Notes: generated by a model from the letters alone, not told the origin. A stretch of DNA of 64,000 nucleotides from Thermodesulfobacteriota bacterium (GCA_040753795.1 JBFMDX010000005.1:186001-250000), one strand, 5' to 3'. Positions 29,825 through 40,373 are shown, numbered from the stretch's first letter. Made by a program: numbers and translations.

Positions 29825-32322
29825 ATGGCAGCAAAAACAAAGAAAAAAAGCGACCCGGCCCGACCGCCCGCGGCCGAAACCATCGATCCCCGCCGGGGAA
29901 ACAGCGTCGAGGCCATCAAGCAGGCCATGATCGACCACCTGATCTATTCCCAGGGCCGGACGCCCCCCATGGCCACGCGCAACGAATGGTACCTGGCCCT
30001 GGCCCCCACATGGCCTGGGACCGCATGTTCGAACGCTGGGCCAATCTCATCAACCATTTGAGGGACCCGGACGCCAGGATCGTCAGCTACCTGTCGGCGG
30101 AGTTCCTCATGGGGCCCCATCTCGGCAACGCCCTGGTCAACCTGGGCATTTTCGAGAACACCCGGGAGGCCCTGGCCCAGCTCGGCTCCAACCTCGACTA
30201 CCTGCTGACCCAGGAGGAGGAGCCGGGGCTGGGCAACGGCGGCCTGGGCCGGCTGGCCGCCTGCTACCTGGATTCCATGGCCACCCTGAACGTGCCGGCC
30301 ATCGGCTACGGCATCCGTTACGAATTCGGCATATTCGACCAGGAGATTCATGACGGCTGGCAGGTGGAGAAGACCGACAAGTGGCTGCGCCTGGGGAATC
30401 CCTGGGAAATCCTGCGGCCGGAATACGCCTACTACGTGAATTTCGGCGGACACACCGAGCCTTACACGGATGAAAAAGGCCGCTACCGGGTACGCTGGGT
30501 ACCGCGGCGGGTGATCAAGGGTGTGGCCTATGACACTCCTGTCCCGGCGTTTAAGAATGCCTTCATCGACATCCTGAGGCTATGGCGGTCGGAAGCCGTG
30601 GAATCCTTCGATTTCCAGGCATTCAACGTCGGCGACTATTACAAGGCGGTGGACGAGAAAGTTATTTCCGAAACCATCAGCAAGGTCCTCTACCCCAATG
30701 ATGAACCGGAAATCGGCAAGACCCTGCGGCTCTCCCAGCAGTATTTCTTTGTTTCCTGCTCCCTCCAGGACATGTTCCGCATTCACCGGCTGAAAGGGAG
30801 AAAGCCGGAAACCTTTCACGAAAGCTTTTCCGTCCAGCTCAACGACACCCACCCCTCCATCGCCGTGGCCGAACTCATGCGCCTGCTGGTGGACGAATAC
30901 AACGTTCCCTGGGACAAGGCCTGGGACGTCACCCGCAAAAGCATGTCCTACACCAATCATACCCTGCTCCCGGAAGCGCTGGAAAAGTGGCCCCTGCCTT
31001 TTTTCCAGAAACTCCTGCCCCGGCACATGGAAATCATCTTTGAAATCAACCACCGCTTTCTCCAGGAAATCCGGGGCCTCCGCCCCGGCGACGACGCCCT
31101 GGCCGCCCGCCTCTCCATCATCGACGAGCGGGGCGAAAAGCAGGTGCGCATGGCCCATCTGGCCACCGTGGGCAGCCACCATGTCAACGGCGTGGCCGCC
31201 CTCCACACCGAACTCCTGGGCCGGACCGTGCTTAAGGACTTTTACGATGTTTTTCCCGACCGATTTATCAACGTAACCAACGGCGTCACCCCCCGGCGCT
31301 GGATCGTGCTGAGCAACCCCCGGTTGACCGGGCTGGTGTCGGAGGCCATCGGCGACGACTGGATCAGCCGTTTTGAAAAGGAAATAAAAAAAATCGCGCC
31401 CCTGGCCGATGACGCCGATTTCCGGGCCCGCTGGCGGGAAGTCAAAAACGCCAACAAGGCGGACCTGGCCGAACTGATCGTCAACCGGACCGGCATCACC
31501 GTCGACCCGAGATCGCTTTTCGATGTCCAGGTGAAACGCATCCATGAGTACAAGCGGCAGCATCTCAACCTGCTGCACATCATTACCCTTTTCAACCGCA
31601 TCAAAGAGAACCCGGGCCTGGATATCGTGCCCCGCACCTTTATTTTCGGCGGCAAGGCCGCTCCGGGTTACGCCCTGGCCAAACTGATCATCAAGCTGAT
31701 CAACTCGGTGGCGGACGTGGTCAATGAAGATCCCGACGTGGCCAACCGTCTCACGGTCGTCTTTTTTTCGGACTTCAACGTGACTTACGGCCAGCAGATC
31801 TATCCCGCGGCGGACCTGTCGGAACAGATTTCCACCGCCGGCAAGGAGGCCTCCGGCACCGGCAACATGAAGTTTTCCATGAACGGCGCCCTGACCATAG
31901 GCACCCTGGACGGCGCCAACGTGGAGATCCGGGAGGCGGTCGGACCGGACAACTTCTTCCTGTTCGGGTTAACGGCCGAAGAGGTCGACGAGATCAGGGC
32001 CGGCGGATACAACCCCGGCCGTTATTACCAGGAGAATGCAGCCCTGCGAAGGGTGATCGACCAGATCGGCTCCGGGTTTTTCTCGCCCGCATCCCCGGAC
32101 CTATTCCGGCCTCTGGTCGACAATCTTCTGCATAAGGACCCTTACATGCTGATGGCCGATTACCAGGCGTATATTGACGCCCAGGACCGGGTGTCGGCCG
32201 CCTGGCGGGACCGGGAAAAGTGGACCCGCATGTCCATTCTGAATACCGCCCGGATGGGAAAATTTTCATCGGACCGCTCCATCCGGGAATATTGCAACAA
32301 GATCTGGGGGATAAAACGGTAA
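29825..32322 (+). CDS. glgP: Glycogen/alpha-glucan phosphorylase, apparent frameshift
   Basis: The enzyme releases glucose 1-phosphate from alpha-1,4-glucan and uses PLP. The first about 60 codons (ending TRNEWYLALA) lie in one frame and the rest, from HMAWDRMFERW onward, in another. The switch falls in the run of five C at 30003-30007, where family members have ALAH; removing two bases would restore one frame of 831 codons. The rest is intact: SAEFLMGPHLGNAL, LGNGGLGRLAACYLDSMAT, RIHEYKRQHLN and the PLP-lysine region GTGNMKFSMNGAL. A start inside the second frame would lose conserved N-terminal helices. It could be a true mutation, a sequence error in the C-run, or ribosomal slippage. Confidence 0.85.
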
Positions 32323-32341
32323 TAATATAAGGAGAACGCAT

Positions 32342-32599
32342 ATGGCAAGAATAGCGCACATGACGATTCATTTCATGGACGGATCCAAGATCGTCTTCAA
32401 GTACCCCAAAATCACCGAAAAGGAAGCCGCCACCCTCGCCGGCAAGGTAAAAAAGGCACTGGACCAGGACAAGATCGTGGTCAAGACTTTCGATAGCCTG
32501 ATTGTCATGCCCGTTTCCAACATCAAATACATCCAGGTGACGCCGCCGCCGGATGCCCTTCCGGCCGGGGTGCTCCAGAACGCCGAAATCGTGGAGTAA
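32342..32599 (+). CDS. Small hypothetical protein after glgP
   Basis: 85 residues with an excellent aaggagaacgc ribosome site 19 bases after glgP, so it is probably part of that operon. It looks like a compact alpha/beta domain: MTIHFMDGSKIVFKYPKI, a Lys/Ala-rich helix (EKEAATLAGKVKKALDQ), then KIVVKTFDSLIVMPVSNIKYIQVTP. Beta-strand alternation and the absence of a signal peptide suggest a cytoplasmic protein. I do not recognise a family. Confidence 0.65.
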   Translation: MARIAHMTIHFMDGSKIVFKYPKITEKEAATLAGKVKKALDQDKIVVKTFDSLIVMPVSNIKYIQVTPPPDALPAGVLQNAEIVE

Positions 32600-32690
32600 A
32601 AGCGTCGCGAATCGGATGGATCCGGATCAGAGAAGTTCTGTGATCCATATTCCAACGAAAGTCGGCATTATTAGAAATAAGGAGCTGAAA

Positions 32691-33899
32691 ATGGCTACTC
32701 GTCATCAACGACAAATCAATGTCGCCAGGTCATCCTTCCGGCCGGTAATGTATGTCCTGGCCTTGCTGCTGATCGCCACCGCCTTTTCCGGCTGCAAGGC
32801 CAAAGAGAAGGCGGCGCCGCCGGTTCCGGAAGTGGCCGTAGTCGACGTCGTCCAGAAAGATGTCCCCATAAGCTATGAATGGGTCGGTACGACGGACGGC
32901 ATGGTAAACGCCACCATTCGCGCCCAGGTGGCCGGTTATCTGATCGCCCAGAATTACAAGGAAGGCGACCTTGTCAAAAAGGGACAGGTCCTGTTTACCA
33001 TCGATCCCCGGCCTTTCGAAGCGAGCCTCCAGCAGGCCAGAGCCGTGCAGGCCCAGCAGGAATCAAGCTGGCAGACGGCCCAGGCCAACCTGAAGCGGAT
33101 CCGGCCCCTGGCGGAGAAAAACGCCGTCAGCCAGCGTGACCTGGACAACGCCATCGGCATGGAGCAGTCCACTCATGCCGCCATGTTAGCCGCCAAAGCC
33201 GCCGCGGACACCGCCGCCCTTAATCTGGAATTTACGAAAATCACCTCCCCCATCGACGGCATTTCCGGCCTGGCCAAGGCCCAGATCGGCGACCTGGTCG
33301 GCCCCGGGCAGATCGAAGAGCTGACTACCGTTTCCACTCTGGATCCCATCAAGGTTTATATTCCGTTAAGCGAACAGGAATATCTCAAGTCCATGGAGAA
33401 CCGGAATTCGGACAGGCCGAGTACTGTTTTTGAGCTGATTCTTTCCGACGGCAGCACCTATCCCCACAAGGGAGAATTCGCCTTTGCCGACCGCCAGATT
33501 GACATTAAAACCGGCACCATCCGGGTGGCGGCCCTCTTCCCGAACCCCGGAAGTTTTCTGCGGCCGGGCCAGTACTCCAGAATCCGGGCCCAGGTGAATG
33601 TCCGGAAAGACGCCCTGCTGGTTCCCCAGCGGGCGGTTTCCGAACTCCAGGGCGGCTACCTGGTAGCCGTGGTGGACAAGGACAACAAGGTGGCCATCCG
33701 GCCGGTTAAGATCGGCGAGCGCGTGGGAAGCTTATGGGTGATCAGCGAAGGGCTCAATGCCGGCGAACGGGTTGTGGCCGAAGGCGTTCAGAAGGTCAAG
33801 GACGGCGTCGTGGTAAAACCGGTATCACCCGCGGCGCCGGGAGCGGCGGCGCCGGCGGCGACTGCGCCTCACGGCGGCACGGACAAGCCCAAACACTAG
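32691..33899 (+). CDS. RND efflux periplasmic adaptor (AcrA/MexA type)
   Basis: 402 residues from the ATG after aaggagctgaaa; the frame is open further upstream but lacks a ribosome site there. A lipobox FSGC places the lipid on Cys35. Then come the barrel and lipoyl halves (TIRAQVAGYLIAQNYKEGDLVKKGQ), an alpha-hairpin rich in Ala/Gln (QQARAVQAQQESSWQTAQAN), the second lipoyl half (ITSPIDGISGLAKAQIGDLV) and a C-terminal barrel. It links the inner membrane pump to the outer membrane channel. It is the first gene of a complete adaptor-pump-channel operon. The substrate is not predictable from the adaptor. Confidence 0.92.
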   Translation: MATRHQRQINVARSSFRPVMYVLALLLIATAFSGCKAKEKAAPPVPEVAVVDVVQKDVPISYEWVGTTDGMVNATIRAQVAGYLIAQNYKEGDLVKKGQVLFTIDPRPFEASLQQARAVQAQQESSWQTAQANLKRIRPLAEKNAVSQRDLDNAIGMEQSTHAAMLAAKAAADTAALNLEFTKITSPIDGISGLAKAQIGDLVGPGQIEELTTVSTLDPIKVYIPLSEQEYLKSMENRNSDRPSTVFELILSDGSTYPHKGEFAFADRQIDIKTGTIRVAALFPNPGSFLRPGQYSRIRAQVNVRKDALLVPQRAVSELQGGYLVAVVDKDNKVAIRPVKIGERVGSLWVISEGLNAGERVVAEGVQKVKDGVVVKPVSPAAPGAAAPAATAPHGGTDKPKH

Positions 33900-33932
33900 A
33901 CTGGATTATAATTGATAAAGAGGTAGTGTCTC

Positions 33933-36900
33933 ATGGCCAAATTTTTCATCAACCGACCCATTGTCGCCATCGTGATCGCCATCATTACGGTCATTCTCGG
34001 GATCGTCGCGCTCCTGGGTCTGCCCATCGCCCAATATCCGGAAATCGTGCCCCCGGAAATCTTCATCAACACCTTCTACGTCGGCGCGGACGCCCAGACC
34101 GTTGAGCAGTCGGTGGCCACGCCCATTGAGCAGGAAATGAGCGGCGTCGACAACATGAATTACATGTATTCGCTCAATGCCAACAACGGCGAGTTGAAGA
34201 TGTACGTCAACTTTGACGTCAAAACGGACCCCAATATTGATCAGGTCCTGGCCCAGATGCGGAAAAGCCAGGCGGACGCCAAGATGCCGGCGGAGGTCCG
34301 CGACTACGGGGTAACGGTCAAAAAATCCCAGTCCGCTCCCCTGATGCTTCTCGCGCTCACTTCCCCCAAGGGAACATATGACGCCACTTTCCTGGCCAAT
34401 TATGCCTATATCAACATCAATGACCAGTTGACGCGGATTGCCGGGATCGCCAGCGTCACGGTTTTCGGGGCCGGCCAGTACGCCATGCGGTTCTGGGTCA
34501 GGCCGGACCAGCTGGCCAAGCTCAACATCACCATTTCCGAAATCGTGGATGCCATCAAGAAGCAGAACACCGTCAACCCCGCCGGGCAACTTGGCGGCGA
34601 ACCGGCCCCCCCCGGCCAGGAATACACCTACGCCATCCGCGCCCAGGGACGGCTGGAAAGCCCCGAGCAGTTCGGAGAAATCGTGTTGCGGGCCAATCCC
34701 GACGGCTCCATGGTGCGGCTCAAGGACGTGGCCCGCATTGAACTGGGTTCCCAGAGTTATTCCATTGAAGGCCGGCTCAACGGCAAGCCCTCGGCTATTC
34801 TCGCTTTATATCAGCTGCCCGGTTCCAATGCCATCAAAGCCGTGGACGGAGTCAACAAGCTGATGGAAGAACTCAAGCAGTCCTTTCCCCAGGACCTGGA
34901 TTACGTGGTGGCCCTGGATACGACCAAGAGCGTGCGGGAAGGTTTGAAGGAAATCGTTCATACCCTGTTTGAAGCGCTGGTCCTGGTCATTATCGTCGTT
35001 TTTGTTTTTCTCCAGGGCTGGCGGGCGACCCTGATCCCGGCCCTGGCCGTGCCGGTCTCCCTGATCGGCACCTTTGCTCTGTTTCCCCTGATCGGGTTTT
35101 CCATCAACACCATCGCCCTCATGGGCATGGTGCTGGCCATTGGCCTGGTGGTCGACGACGCCATCGTCGTGGTGGAGGCGGTGGAACACAACATGGAACA
35201 TGGCGGCCTGTCGCCCAAGGAGGCCACCGTCAAGGCCATGGAAGAGGTGTCCGGCCCGGTGGTGGCCATCGCCCTGGTGCTCTCCTCCGTGTTCCTGCCG
35301 ACCATCTTCATCCCCGGCATCACCGGACGGCTTTATCAGCAGTTCGCGGTAACCATCGCCATTTCCGTGATGCTTTCCGCCTTCAACGCCCTGACGCTGA
35401 GCCCGGCCCTGGCCTCGCTGTTGCTGAAACCGAAGAAAACCGCCCGCGGTCCCCTGGGCGCCTTCTACCGCTGGTTCAACAATATGTTCGGCAATGCCAC
35501 CAACGGCTACGTGCGCATGTGCGCCTGGTGCATCCGCAAGACCGCCATCAGCATGATCTTTCTGGTGGTTTTTGCCGCTGGCACCGGCCTTCTGGCCGGC
35601 CGGGTGCCCGGCGGTTTTCTGCCGGAGGAAGACCAGGGGTACCTGTACGCCGGCATCCAGCTTCCCAACGCGGCCTCCCTGCAGAGAACCAACGAAGCCT
35701 GCAAGGAGATGGAAAAAATCATCATGGAAACTCCCGGCGTGGAGTACTGTACCACGGTTGCCGGTTACAGCCTGCTCAGCGGCGTCACCAATACCTACAG
35801 CGGCTTTTTCTTCGTGACCCTCAAAGAATGGGGTCACCGGACCAAACCGGAAGAGCAGTACAGCGCCATCATGGCCGGCCTGAACCAGCGGCTCCGCACC
35901 ATGCCCCAGGGCATCGCCTTCGCCTTTTCACCGCCGGCCATCCCCGGTATCGGTGCGGCCGGCGGCGTCACCTTCCTGCTCCAGGACCGGGCCGGAAAGG
36001 ATATCACCTTCCTGGCGGGGAATGTGGCCAAATTCATGGAAGAGGCTCGGAAACGACCCGAGTGCGCCTCCGTCACCACGACCTTCCTGCCCACCATCCC
36101 CCAGTTGTTCGTCAACGTCGACCGGGACAAGGTGCTCAAGCAGGGCGTTGATCTGGGGCAGGTTTACCGGACCCTCCAGGCTTTCATGGGCGGGTATTTC
36201 GTCAACTACTTCAACCGCTTCGGCCGGCAATGGCAGGTCTATGTCCAGGCCGAGGGTGAGTACCGCACCAATATTGAACAGCTCGGCCAGTTCTATGTCC
36301 GCAACAACGACGGGGACACGGTGCCCCTGTCGGCCCTGACCAGTTCCGAACCGCGACTGGGACCCGAATTCACCATGCGGCACAACCTCTACCGCTCGGC
36401 CCAGATCAACGTGTCCGCGGCGCCCGGGTACAGTTCCGCCCAGGCCATGAAGGCCCTGGAAGAGGTCTTTTCGCAGACCATGCCCACTGAAATGGGTTAC
36501 GATTACATCGGCATGTCGTACCAGGAGAAAAAGGCCCAGGAAGGGGTTCCCATATCGGTGATTTTCGCTCTCTCCCTCCTGTTTGTTTTCCTGATTCTCT
36601 CGGCCCAGTATGAATCCTGGTCACTGCCCTTCAGCGTTCTGCTGGCAACGCCCATAGCGATATTCGGGGCCTATGCCGGTATTTTCATGCGGCAAATGGA
36701 GTTTAATCTCTACGCCCAGATCGGCCTGATCATGCTCATCGGTCTGGCGGCCAAAAACGCCATCCTGATCGTGGAGTTCGCGAAAATGGAGTACGACAAG
36801 GGCAAACCGCTGGTCGAGGCGGCCCTGGAAGGGGCGCGGCTGAGACTCCGGCCGATCCTGATGACCTCCTTCGCCTTTATTCTGGGTTGCGTGCCCCTGG

Positions 36901-37079
36901 CCATTGCCAGCGGTTCCGGCGCGGTTGCCCGCAAGGTCATGGGCACCGGCGTCATCGGCGGCATGCTGGCCGCGTCATTTATCGCGATTTTTATCATCCC
37001 GGTAAGCTTCTATCTGGTGGAAAAACTGTCTCATCGCAAACATGAAGAAACCATCCAGCCGCATAAGGGAGTGGAATAA
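33933..37079 (+). CDS. RND efflux pump, inner membrane permease (HAE1 family)
   Basis: 1048 residues, the normal length of AcrB/MexB proteins. MAKFFINRPIVAIVIAII is the typical N-terminus, and the proton-relay aspartates are at 408-409 (GLVVDDAIVVVEAVEHNM). The FIPGITGRLYQQFAVTIAIS stretch and the C-terminal GLAAKNAILIVEFAK are conserved. It expels hydrophobic or amphiphilic compounds using the proton gradient. It lies 33 bases after the adaptor and directly before the channel gene. Confidence 0.95.
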   Translation: MAKFFINRPIVAIVIAIITVILGIVALLGLPIAQYPEIVPPEIFINTFYVGADAQTVEQSVATPIEQEMSGVDNMNYMYSLNANNGELKMYVNFDVKTDPNIDQVLAQMRKSQADAKMPAEVRDYGVTVKKSQSAPLMLLALTSPKGTYDATFLANYAYININDQLTRIAGIASVTVFGAGQYAMRFWVRPDQLAKLNITISEIVDAIKKQNTVNPAGQLGGEPAPPGQEYTYAIRAQGRLESPEQFGEIVLRANPDGSMVRLKDVARIELGSQSYSIEGRLNGKPSAILALYQLPGSNAIKAVDGVNKLMEELKQSFPQDLDYVVALDTTKSVREGLKEIVHTLFEALVLVIIVVFVFLQGWRATLIPALAVPVSLIGTFALFPLIGFSINTIALMGMVLAIGLVVDDAIVVVEAVEHNMEHGGLSPKEATVKAMEEVSGPVVAIALVLSSVFLPTIFIPGITGRLYQQFAVTIAISVMLSAFNALTLSPALASLLLKPKKTARGPLGAFYRWFNNMFGNATNGYVRMCAWCIRKTAISMIFLVVFAAGTGLLAGRVPGGFLPEEDQGYLYAGIQLPNAASLQRTNEACKEMEKIIMETPGVEYCTTVAGYSLLSGVTNTYSGFFFVTLKEWGHRTKPEEQYSAIMAGLNQRLRTMPQGIAFAFSPPAIPGIGAAGGVTFLLQDRAGKDITFLAGNVAKFMEEARKRPECASVTTTFLPTIPQLFVNVDRDKVLKQGVDLGQVYRTLQAFMGGYFVNYFNRFGRQWQVYVQAEGEYRTNIEQLGQFYVRNNDGDTVPLSALTSSEPRLGPEFTMRHNLYRSAQINVSAAPGYSSAQAMKALEEVFSQTMPTEMGYDYIGMSYQEKKAQEGVPISVIFALSLLFVFLILSAQYESWSLPFSVLLATPIAIFGAYAGIFMRQMEFNLYAQIGLIMLIGLAAKNAILIVEFAKMEYDKGKPLVEAALEGARLRLRPILMTSFAFILGCVPLAIASGSGAVARKVMGTGVIGGMLAASFIAIFIIPVSFYLVEKLSHRKHEETIQPHKGVE

Positions 37080-37080
37080 C

Positions 37081-38538
37081 ATGAAGAAGATATGCCGTTT
37101 ACTGATCACCGGGCTGGTACTGACCTGTCTGGGCTGCGCCATCGGTCCGGATTACAAGCGTCCCGACGTGAACACCCCGGACAAATGGCGGGTCGATTAC
37201 GCCGAAGCCCGGGATCTGACCAACACCCGCTGGTGGGAGCAGTTCAACGATCCGGTGTTGAACGAACTGATTACCGTGGCCCTGCAGGAGAACAAGGACC
37301 TGCTCATCGCCTCCGCCCGGGTCGAGCAGTATCTGGGCCTTTACGGCCGGACCCGATCCTTCCTTTTCCCCCAGATCGGCGCCAGCGGCAGCGGCTACCG
37401 GGAACGGGTGACCAAGGACGGCCGGTCGCCCCTGCCCGCGGACATGAATCCCGTGGACAACTCCTTTCAGGGCCTGATTTCCGCGGGATGGGAGTTTGAC
37501 ATCTGGGGCCGCAACCGCCGTGCCACCGAAGCGGCCCGGGCGGAACTGACCGGCGCCGAGGAAACGCGCAATGCCGTCATGCTGACGCTGGTCGCCTCCG
37601 TGGCCAACACTTACATCGACCTGCGCGACCTGGACCGGGAACTGGAAATCACCCGTCAGACCGCGGCCCTCCGCGGCGCCACTTACGACCTGTTCAAGGA
37701 ACGTTTTGCCAGCGGCGTCGTCTCGGAACTGGAGTTGAGCCAGGTCCGATCGGAGTATGAAAAAGCCCTGGCCACCATCCCCCGCATAGAAAAGAGCGTT
37801 ATCCAGACGGAAAACGCCCTGAGCATTCTCCTGGGGCGCAATCCCGCTCCCATCACCCGGGGAAAAGATATCGACGTCCTGTCCATTCCGTGCGTGCCGG
37901 CGGGCATCCCTTCGGACCTGCTGACGCGCCGGCCCGACATCCGCCAGGCCGAGGCCGACCTGGTCGCCGCCAATGCCCGCATCGGGGTGGCCCGGTCCCA
38001 GTATTTCCCCAGCATCAGCCTGACGGGTTATGACGGGACGGCCAGCGCCGAATTTGACGAACTGTTCGACAGCAGTTCGCATATCTGGAGCTACGGATTG
38101 GAGGCGACCGTTCCGATCTTCACCTTCGGCCGCATATCCGGCTCCGTCAAGGCGGCCGAAGCCATGCAGCAGCAGACGCTGTTCCGCTATCAGCAGGCGA
38201 TTCAGAACGCCTTCCGGGACATGGATGACGCCCTCATCGATCAGCAGAAATCCCAGGAAGAGCTTGCCGCCCAGACCCGCCAGGTGGACGCCCTGCAGAA
38301 CTACGCCCGACTGGCCCGGCTGCGGTTTGACGAAGGGTACACCAGCTATCTCGAGGTGCTGGACGCGGAACGGAGCCTGTTCAATGAACAGCTGAACCTT
38401 ACCCAGATCCAGGCCGGCACGCTGCGGTCCCTGGTCAATCTGTACAAGGCCATGGGCGGCGGCTGGGTGGTGGAGGCGGACGCCATGACGGAACCGAAGA
38501 AAGATGCTGAACAGCCACAGAACATTGAGCAGAAATAA
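37081..38538 (+). CDS. Outer membrane efflux lipoprotein (OprM/NodT family)
   Basis: 485 residues from the ATG one base after the permease stop. Lipobox CLGC gives lipidated Cys19. The hallmark N-terminus GPDYKRPDVNTP and RWWEQFNDPVLNELI, and the repeated TolC halves (LLTRRPDIRQAEADLVAANA, ARLRFDEGYTSYLEVLDAER) are clear. It forms the trimeric exit duct for the RND pump encoded just upstream. Confidence 0.93.
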   Translation: MKKICRLLITGLVLTCLGCAIGPDYKRPDVNTPDKWRVDYAEARDLTNTRWWEQFNDPVLNELITVALQENKDLLIASARVEQYLGLYGRTRSFLFPQIGASGSGYRERVTKDGRSPLPADMNPVDNSFQGLISAGWEFDIWGRNRRATEAARAELTGAEETRNAVMLTLVASVANTYIDLRDLDRELEITRQTAALRGATYDLFKERFASGVVSELELSQVRSEYEKALATIPRIEKSVIQTENALSILLGRNPAPITRGKDIDVLSIPCVPAGIPSDLLTRRPDIRQAEADLVAANARIGVARSQYFPSISLTGYDGTASAEFDELFDSSSHIWSYGLEATVPIFTFGRISGSVKAAEAMQQQTLFRYQQAIQNAFRDMDDALIDQQKSQEELAAQTRQVDALQNYARLARLRFDEGYTSYLEVLDAERSLFNEQLNLTQIQAGTLRSLVNLYKAMGGGWVVEADAMTEPKKDAEQPQNIEQK

Positions 38539-38540
38539 AA

Positions 38541-38666
38541 ATGCTGGAACTGGCCAGCCCGGAGGACTTTGCTATCCCCCAGTGCGTGGATACGGCCGCC
38601 CAGGCCATTGACATCATCCGCCGCCGGCACGACCAGTGGCTACGGGAGCCTGGAGCGGGAGCATAA
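38541..38666 (+). pseudogene. Possible C-terminal gene remnant after oprM-like gene
   Basis: A 41-codon frame begins 2 bases after the channel gene stop, with no ribosome site. The peptide (LASPEDFAIPQCVDT, then AAQAIDIIRRRHDQWL) has good codon composition and loosely resembles the C-terminal tail of LOG/TIGR00730-type Rossmann proteins. It may be the end of a deleted gene or simply noncoding. Confidence 0.25.
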
Positions 38667-38714
38667 GGCCGGAAAGGAATAAAGCCGGACTGCTCCCCGG
38701 CGGGACATCAACGG

Positions 38715-38903
38715 ATGAACGGAAAACAAATCACTATACTGGCAGTCGCCCTGGCGGCATCGGGCCTGATTCTCTGGCATGACCTTCCCCTGGAGTTCCC
38801 GTGGGTAATGCTCAAGGTGCTGATGCTGTTTCTGAAATTATTTGCGGTACTCGCCGTGGCTGTTTTTGCCTATGTAGCGGCCGGAAAGAAAAAACCGTCA
38901 TAA
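38715..38903 (+). CDS. Small two-helix membrane protein
   Basis: 62 residues with two hydrophobic segments (ITILAVALAASGLILW and LKLFAVLAVAVFAYVAAG) and a basic C-terminus (GKKKPS). The ribosome site is weak. It lies just upstream of the DUF3313 lipoprotein gene on the same strand. The topology suggests an inner membrane protein with cytoplasmic C-terminus. No family recognised. Confidence 0.5.
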   Translation: MNGKQITILAVALAASGLILWHDLPLEFPWVMLKVLMLFLKLFAVLAVAVFAYVAAGKKKPS

Positions 38904-38920
38904 AAAAGGAGAAATCCCGT

Positions 38921-39622
38921 ATGAAAAAGAAAACTTCAGCAGGGAAATGGCTTATGGCCGCGGCAATGATCATGCTGCTCGGCGGCTGCGCGGTGGGAAG
39001 CTATCAGGCAAGAGACGTGGATACCCGAAATGCCGTCCTGGTCAACCCGAAAATTCTCGTCAAAGGGTCGGGCGATCAGGCCCTTTACCGTTATGTCAAT
39101 CCCAAAAAGGACATAAAAAAATACAACCAGGTCATTATCGACCCGGTCATCGTTCAGAAGGACGGCGAACTGGACAAGGATGAACTGCAGGACTACCAGA
39201 CCCTCGCCAACAACGCCTACGTCTATCTGACCCAGGAGCTGGAAAAAGATTATCAGATCGTCAAGGACCCGAAACCGGGCAGCCTGCGGATTCAGATGGC
39301 CATTATCGACGCCGACAGTACCAAGCCGGTCCGCAACACCATGTCCACCCTCATACCGGTCGGCATGGCCCTGTCCGCCATCAAATACGGCGCCACCGGC
39401 AAACAGTCCGGTGTCGGTGAAATTACCGTGGAGATGAAAATCACCGATGCTGCGTCAGGGGAACTCGTCGCCGCCGCCCTTGACCGGCGGGTGGGCGGGA
39501 AGCAACTGACCAAGCTCTGGAGCGACTGGAACAACGCCGATGACGCGCTTCAGTTCTGGGCGAAGAGATTGCGCTTTGTCATGTGCGACATGCGCGGCGG
39601 TAAGGACTGCGTGGCGCCATAA
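38921..39622 (+). CDS. DUF3313 family lipoprotein
   Basis: 233 residues from the ATG after aaaaaaggag. Lipobox LLGGC gives lipidated Cys23. The DUF3313 signature region YRYVNPKKDIKKYNQVIIDP and the later LTQELEKDYQIVKDP, then GEITVEMKITDAASGELVAA, are visible. The protein is probably periplasmic, attached to the outer membrane. Function is unknown. It is the first of several adjacent lipoprotein genes on this strand. Confidence 0.75.
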   Translation: MKKKTSAGKWLMAAAMIMLLGGCAVGSYQARDVDTRNAVLVNPKILVKGSGDQALYRYVNPKKDIKKYNQVIIDPVIVQKDGELDKDELQDYQTLANNAYVYLTQELEKDYQIVKDPKPGSLRIQMAIIDADSTKPVRNTMSTLIPVGMALSAIKYGATGKQSGVGEITVEMKITDAASGELVAAALDRRVGGKQLTKLWSDWNNADDALQFWAKRLRFVMCDMRGGKDCVAP

Positions 39623-39704
39623 ATTCGGTTTTGTAACAGACGTCACCGGATTTATGACCCGGAACATTTGGAAAATTGACAAAAATAAATTATGGAGAAA
39701 ACCG

Positions 39705-40325
39705 ATGAAAAGAAACCTATTCACATGTGCGCTCGGGGCGCTTCTGGCGGGACTCATCCTGTCCGGGTGTGCCGCCTCACCTAAAATCACCAAGCTGAAC
39801 CGGGTCTGGAAATACGACATGTATACCGGCGGATACCCGGACCAGGTGATGGTGGTCGCTAAAACCAAAAGAACCGACAGCCGCGGGCCGCTGGAAGACC
39901 ACATGTCCGGCCTGCTGGCCAAGTACAACATCACGGCGATCCCCAGCTACACCGTCATCCCCAACATCAACCTGCTGGAACGTGAACGGGTCAAACAGGT
40001 GGCCATTGACAAGGGCGTCAACGCGGTCCTGGCCACAAAAGTCGTGGACATCGATGAGGAAGAGGTGATCTTCAACTCCCAGAGCTACGACCGCGTTCAT
40101 ACGCGCTATGGCATGTACATGAGGCCGACCATGCCGAGCGGCCCCCAGGTGGAGCGCATCACCAAAGTCCGCGTGGAAACAGGTCTGTTCGAGCTGAAAA
40201 CCGAAGAGTTGATCTGGGCGGCCACCTCCTCCGTCATGGACCCGGACACTGTGGATGAAGCCATAAAGGATTATTCCGCGGCGATCATCCAGCAGCTGGT
40301 CAAAGATGGTTATTTAAAGAAGTAA
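39705..40325 (+). CDS. Lipoprotein of unknown family
   Basis: 206 residues from the ATG after tggagaaa. Lipobox LSGC gives lipidated Cys22. The mature domain has alternating strands and helices (QVMVVAKTKRTDSRGPLEDHM, NLLERERVKQVAIDKGVNAVLATKV, TGLFELKTEELIWAATSSV), a pattern like the DUF4136 or GNA1162-type lipoproteins, with an ending helix (AIIQQLVKDGYLKK). I cannot name the family with confidence. It is 82 bases after the DUF3313 gene. Confidence 0.65.
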   Translation: MKRNLFTCALGALLAGLILSGCAASPKITKLNRVWKYDMYTGGYPDQVMVVAKTKRTDSRGPLEDHMSGLLAKYNITAIPSYTVIPNINLLERERVKQVAIDKGVNAVLATKVVDIDEEEVIFNSQSYDRVHTRYGMYMRPTMPSGPQVERITKVRVETGLFELKTEELIWAATSSVMDPDTVDEAIKDYSAAIIQQLVKDGYLKK

Positions 40326-40373
40326 GATAAATTTTCCAATACTTTAAAACTTCAACAAAAAAAGGAGTATGGC

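Noticed and set aside
29809-30010. Long upstream start of the glycogen phosphorylase frame
   Set aside because: The 5' part of that frame gives a low-complexity Arg/Gly/Pro/His-rich peptide, while the alternative frame from 29825 has the true family N-terminus, so the frameshift explanation is better.
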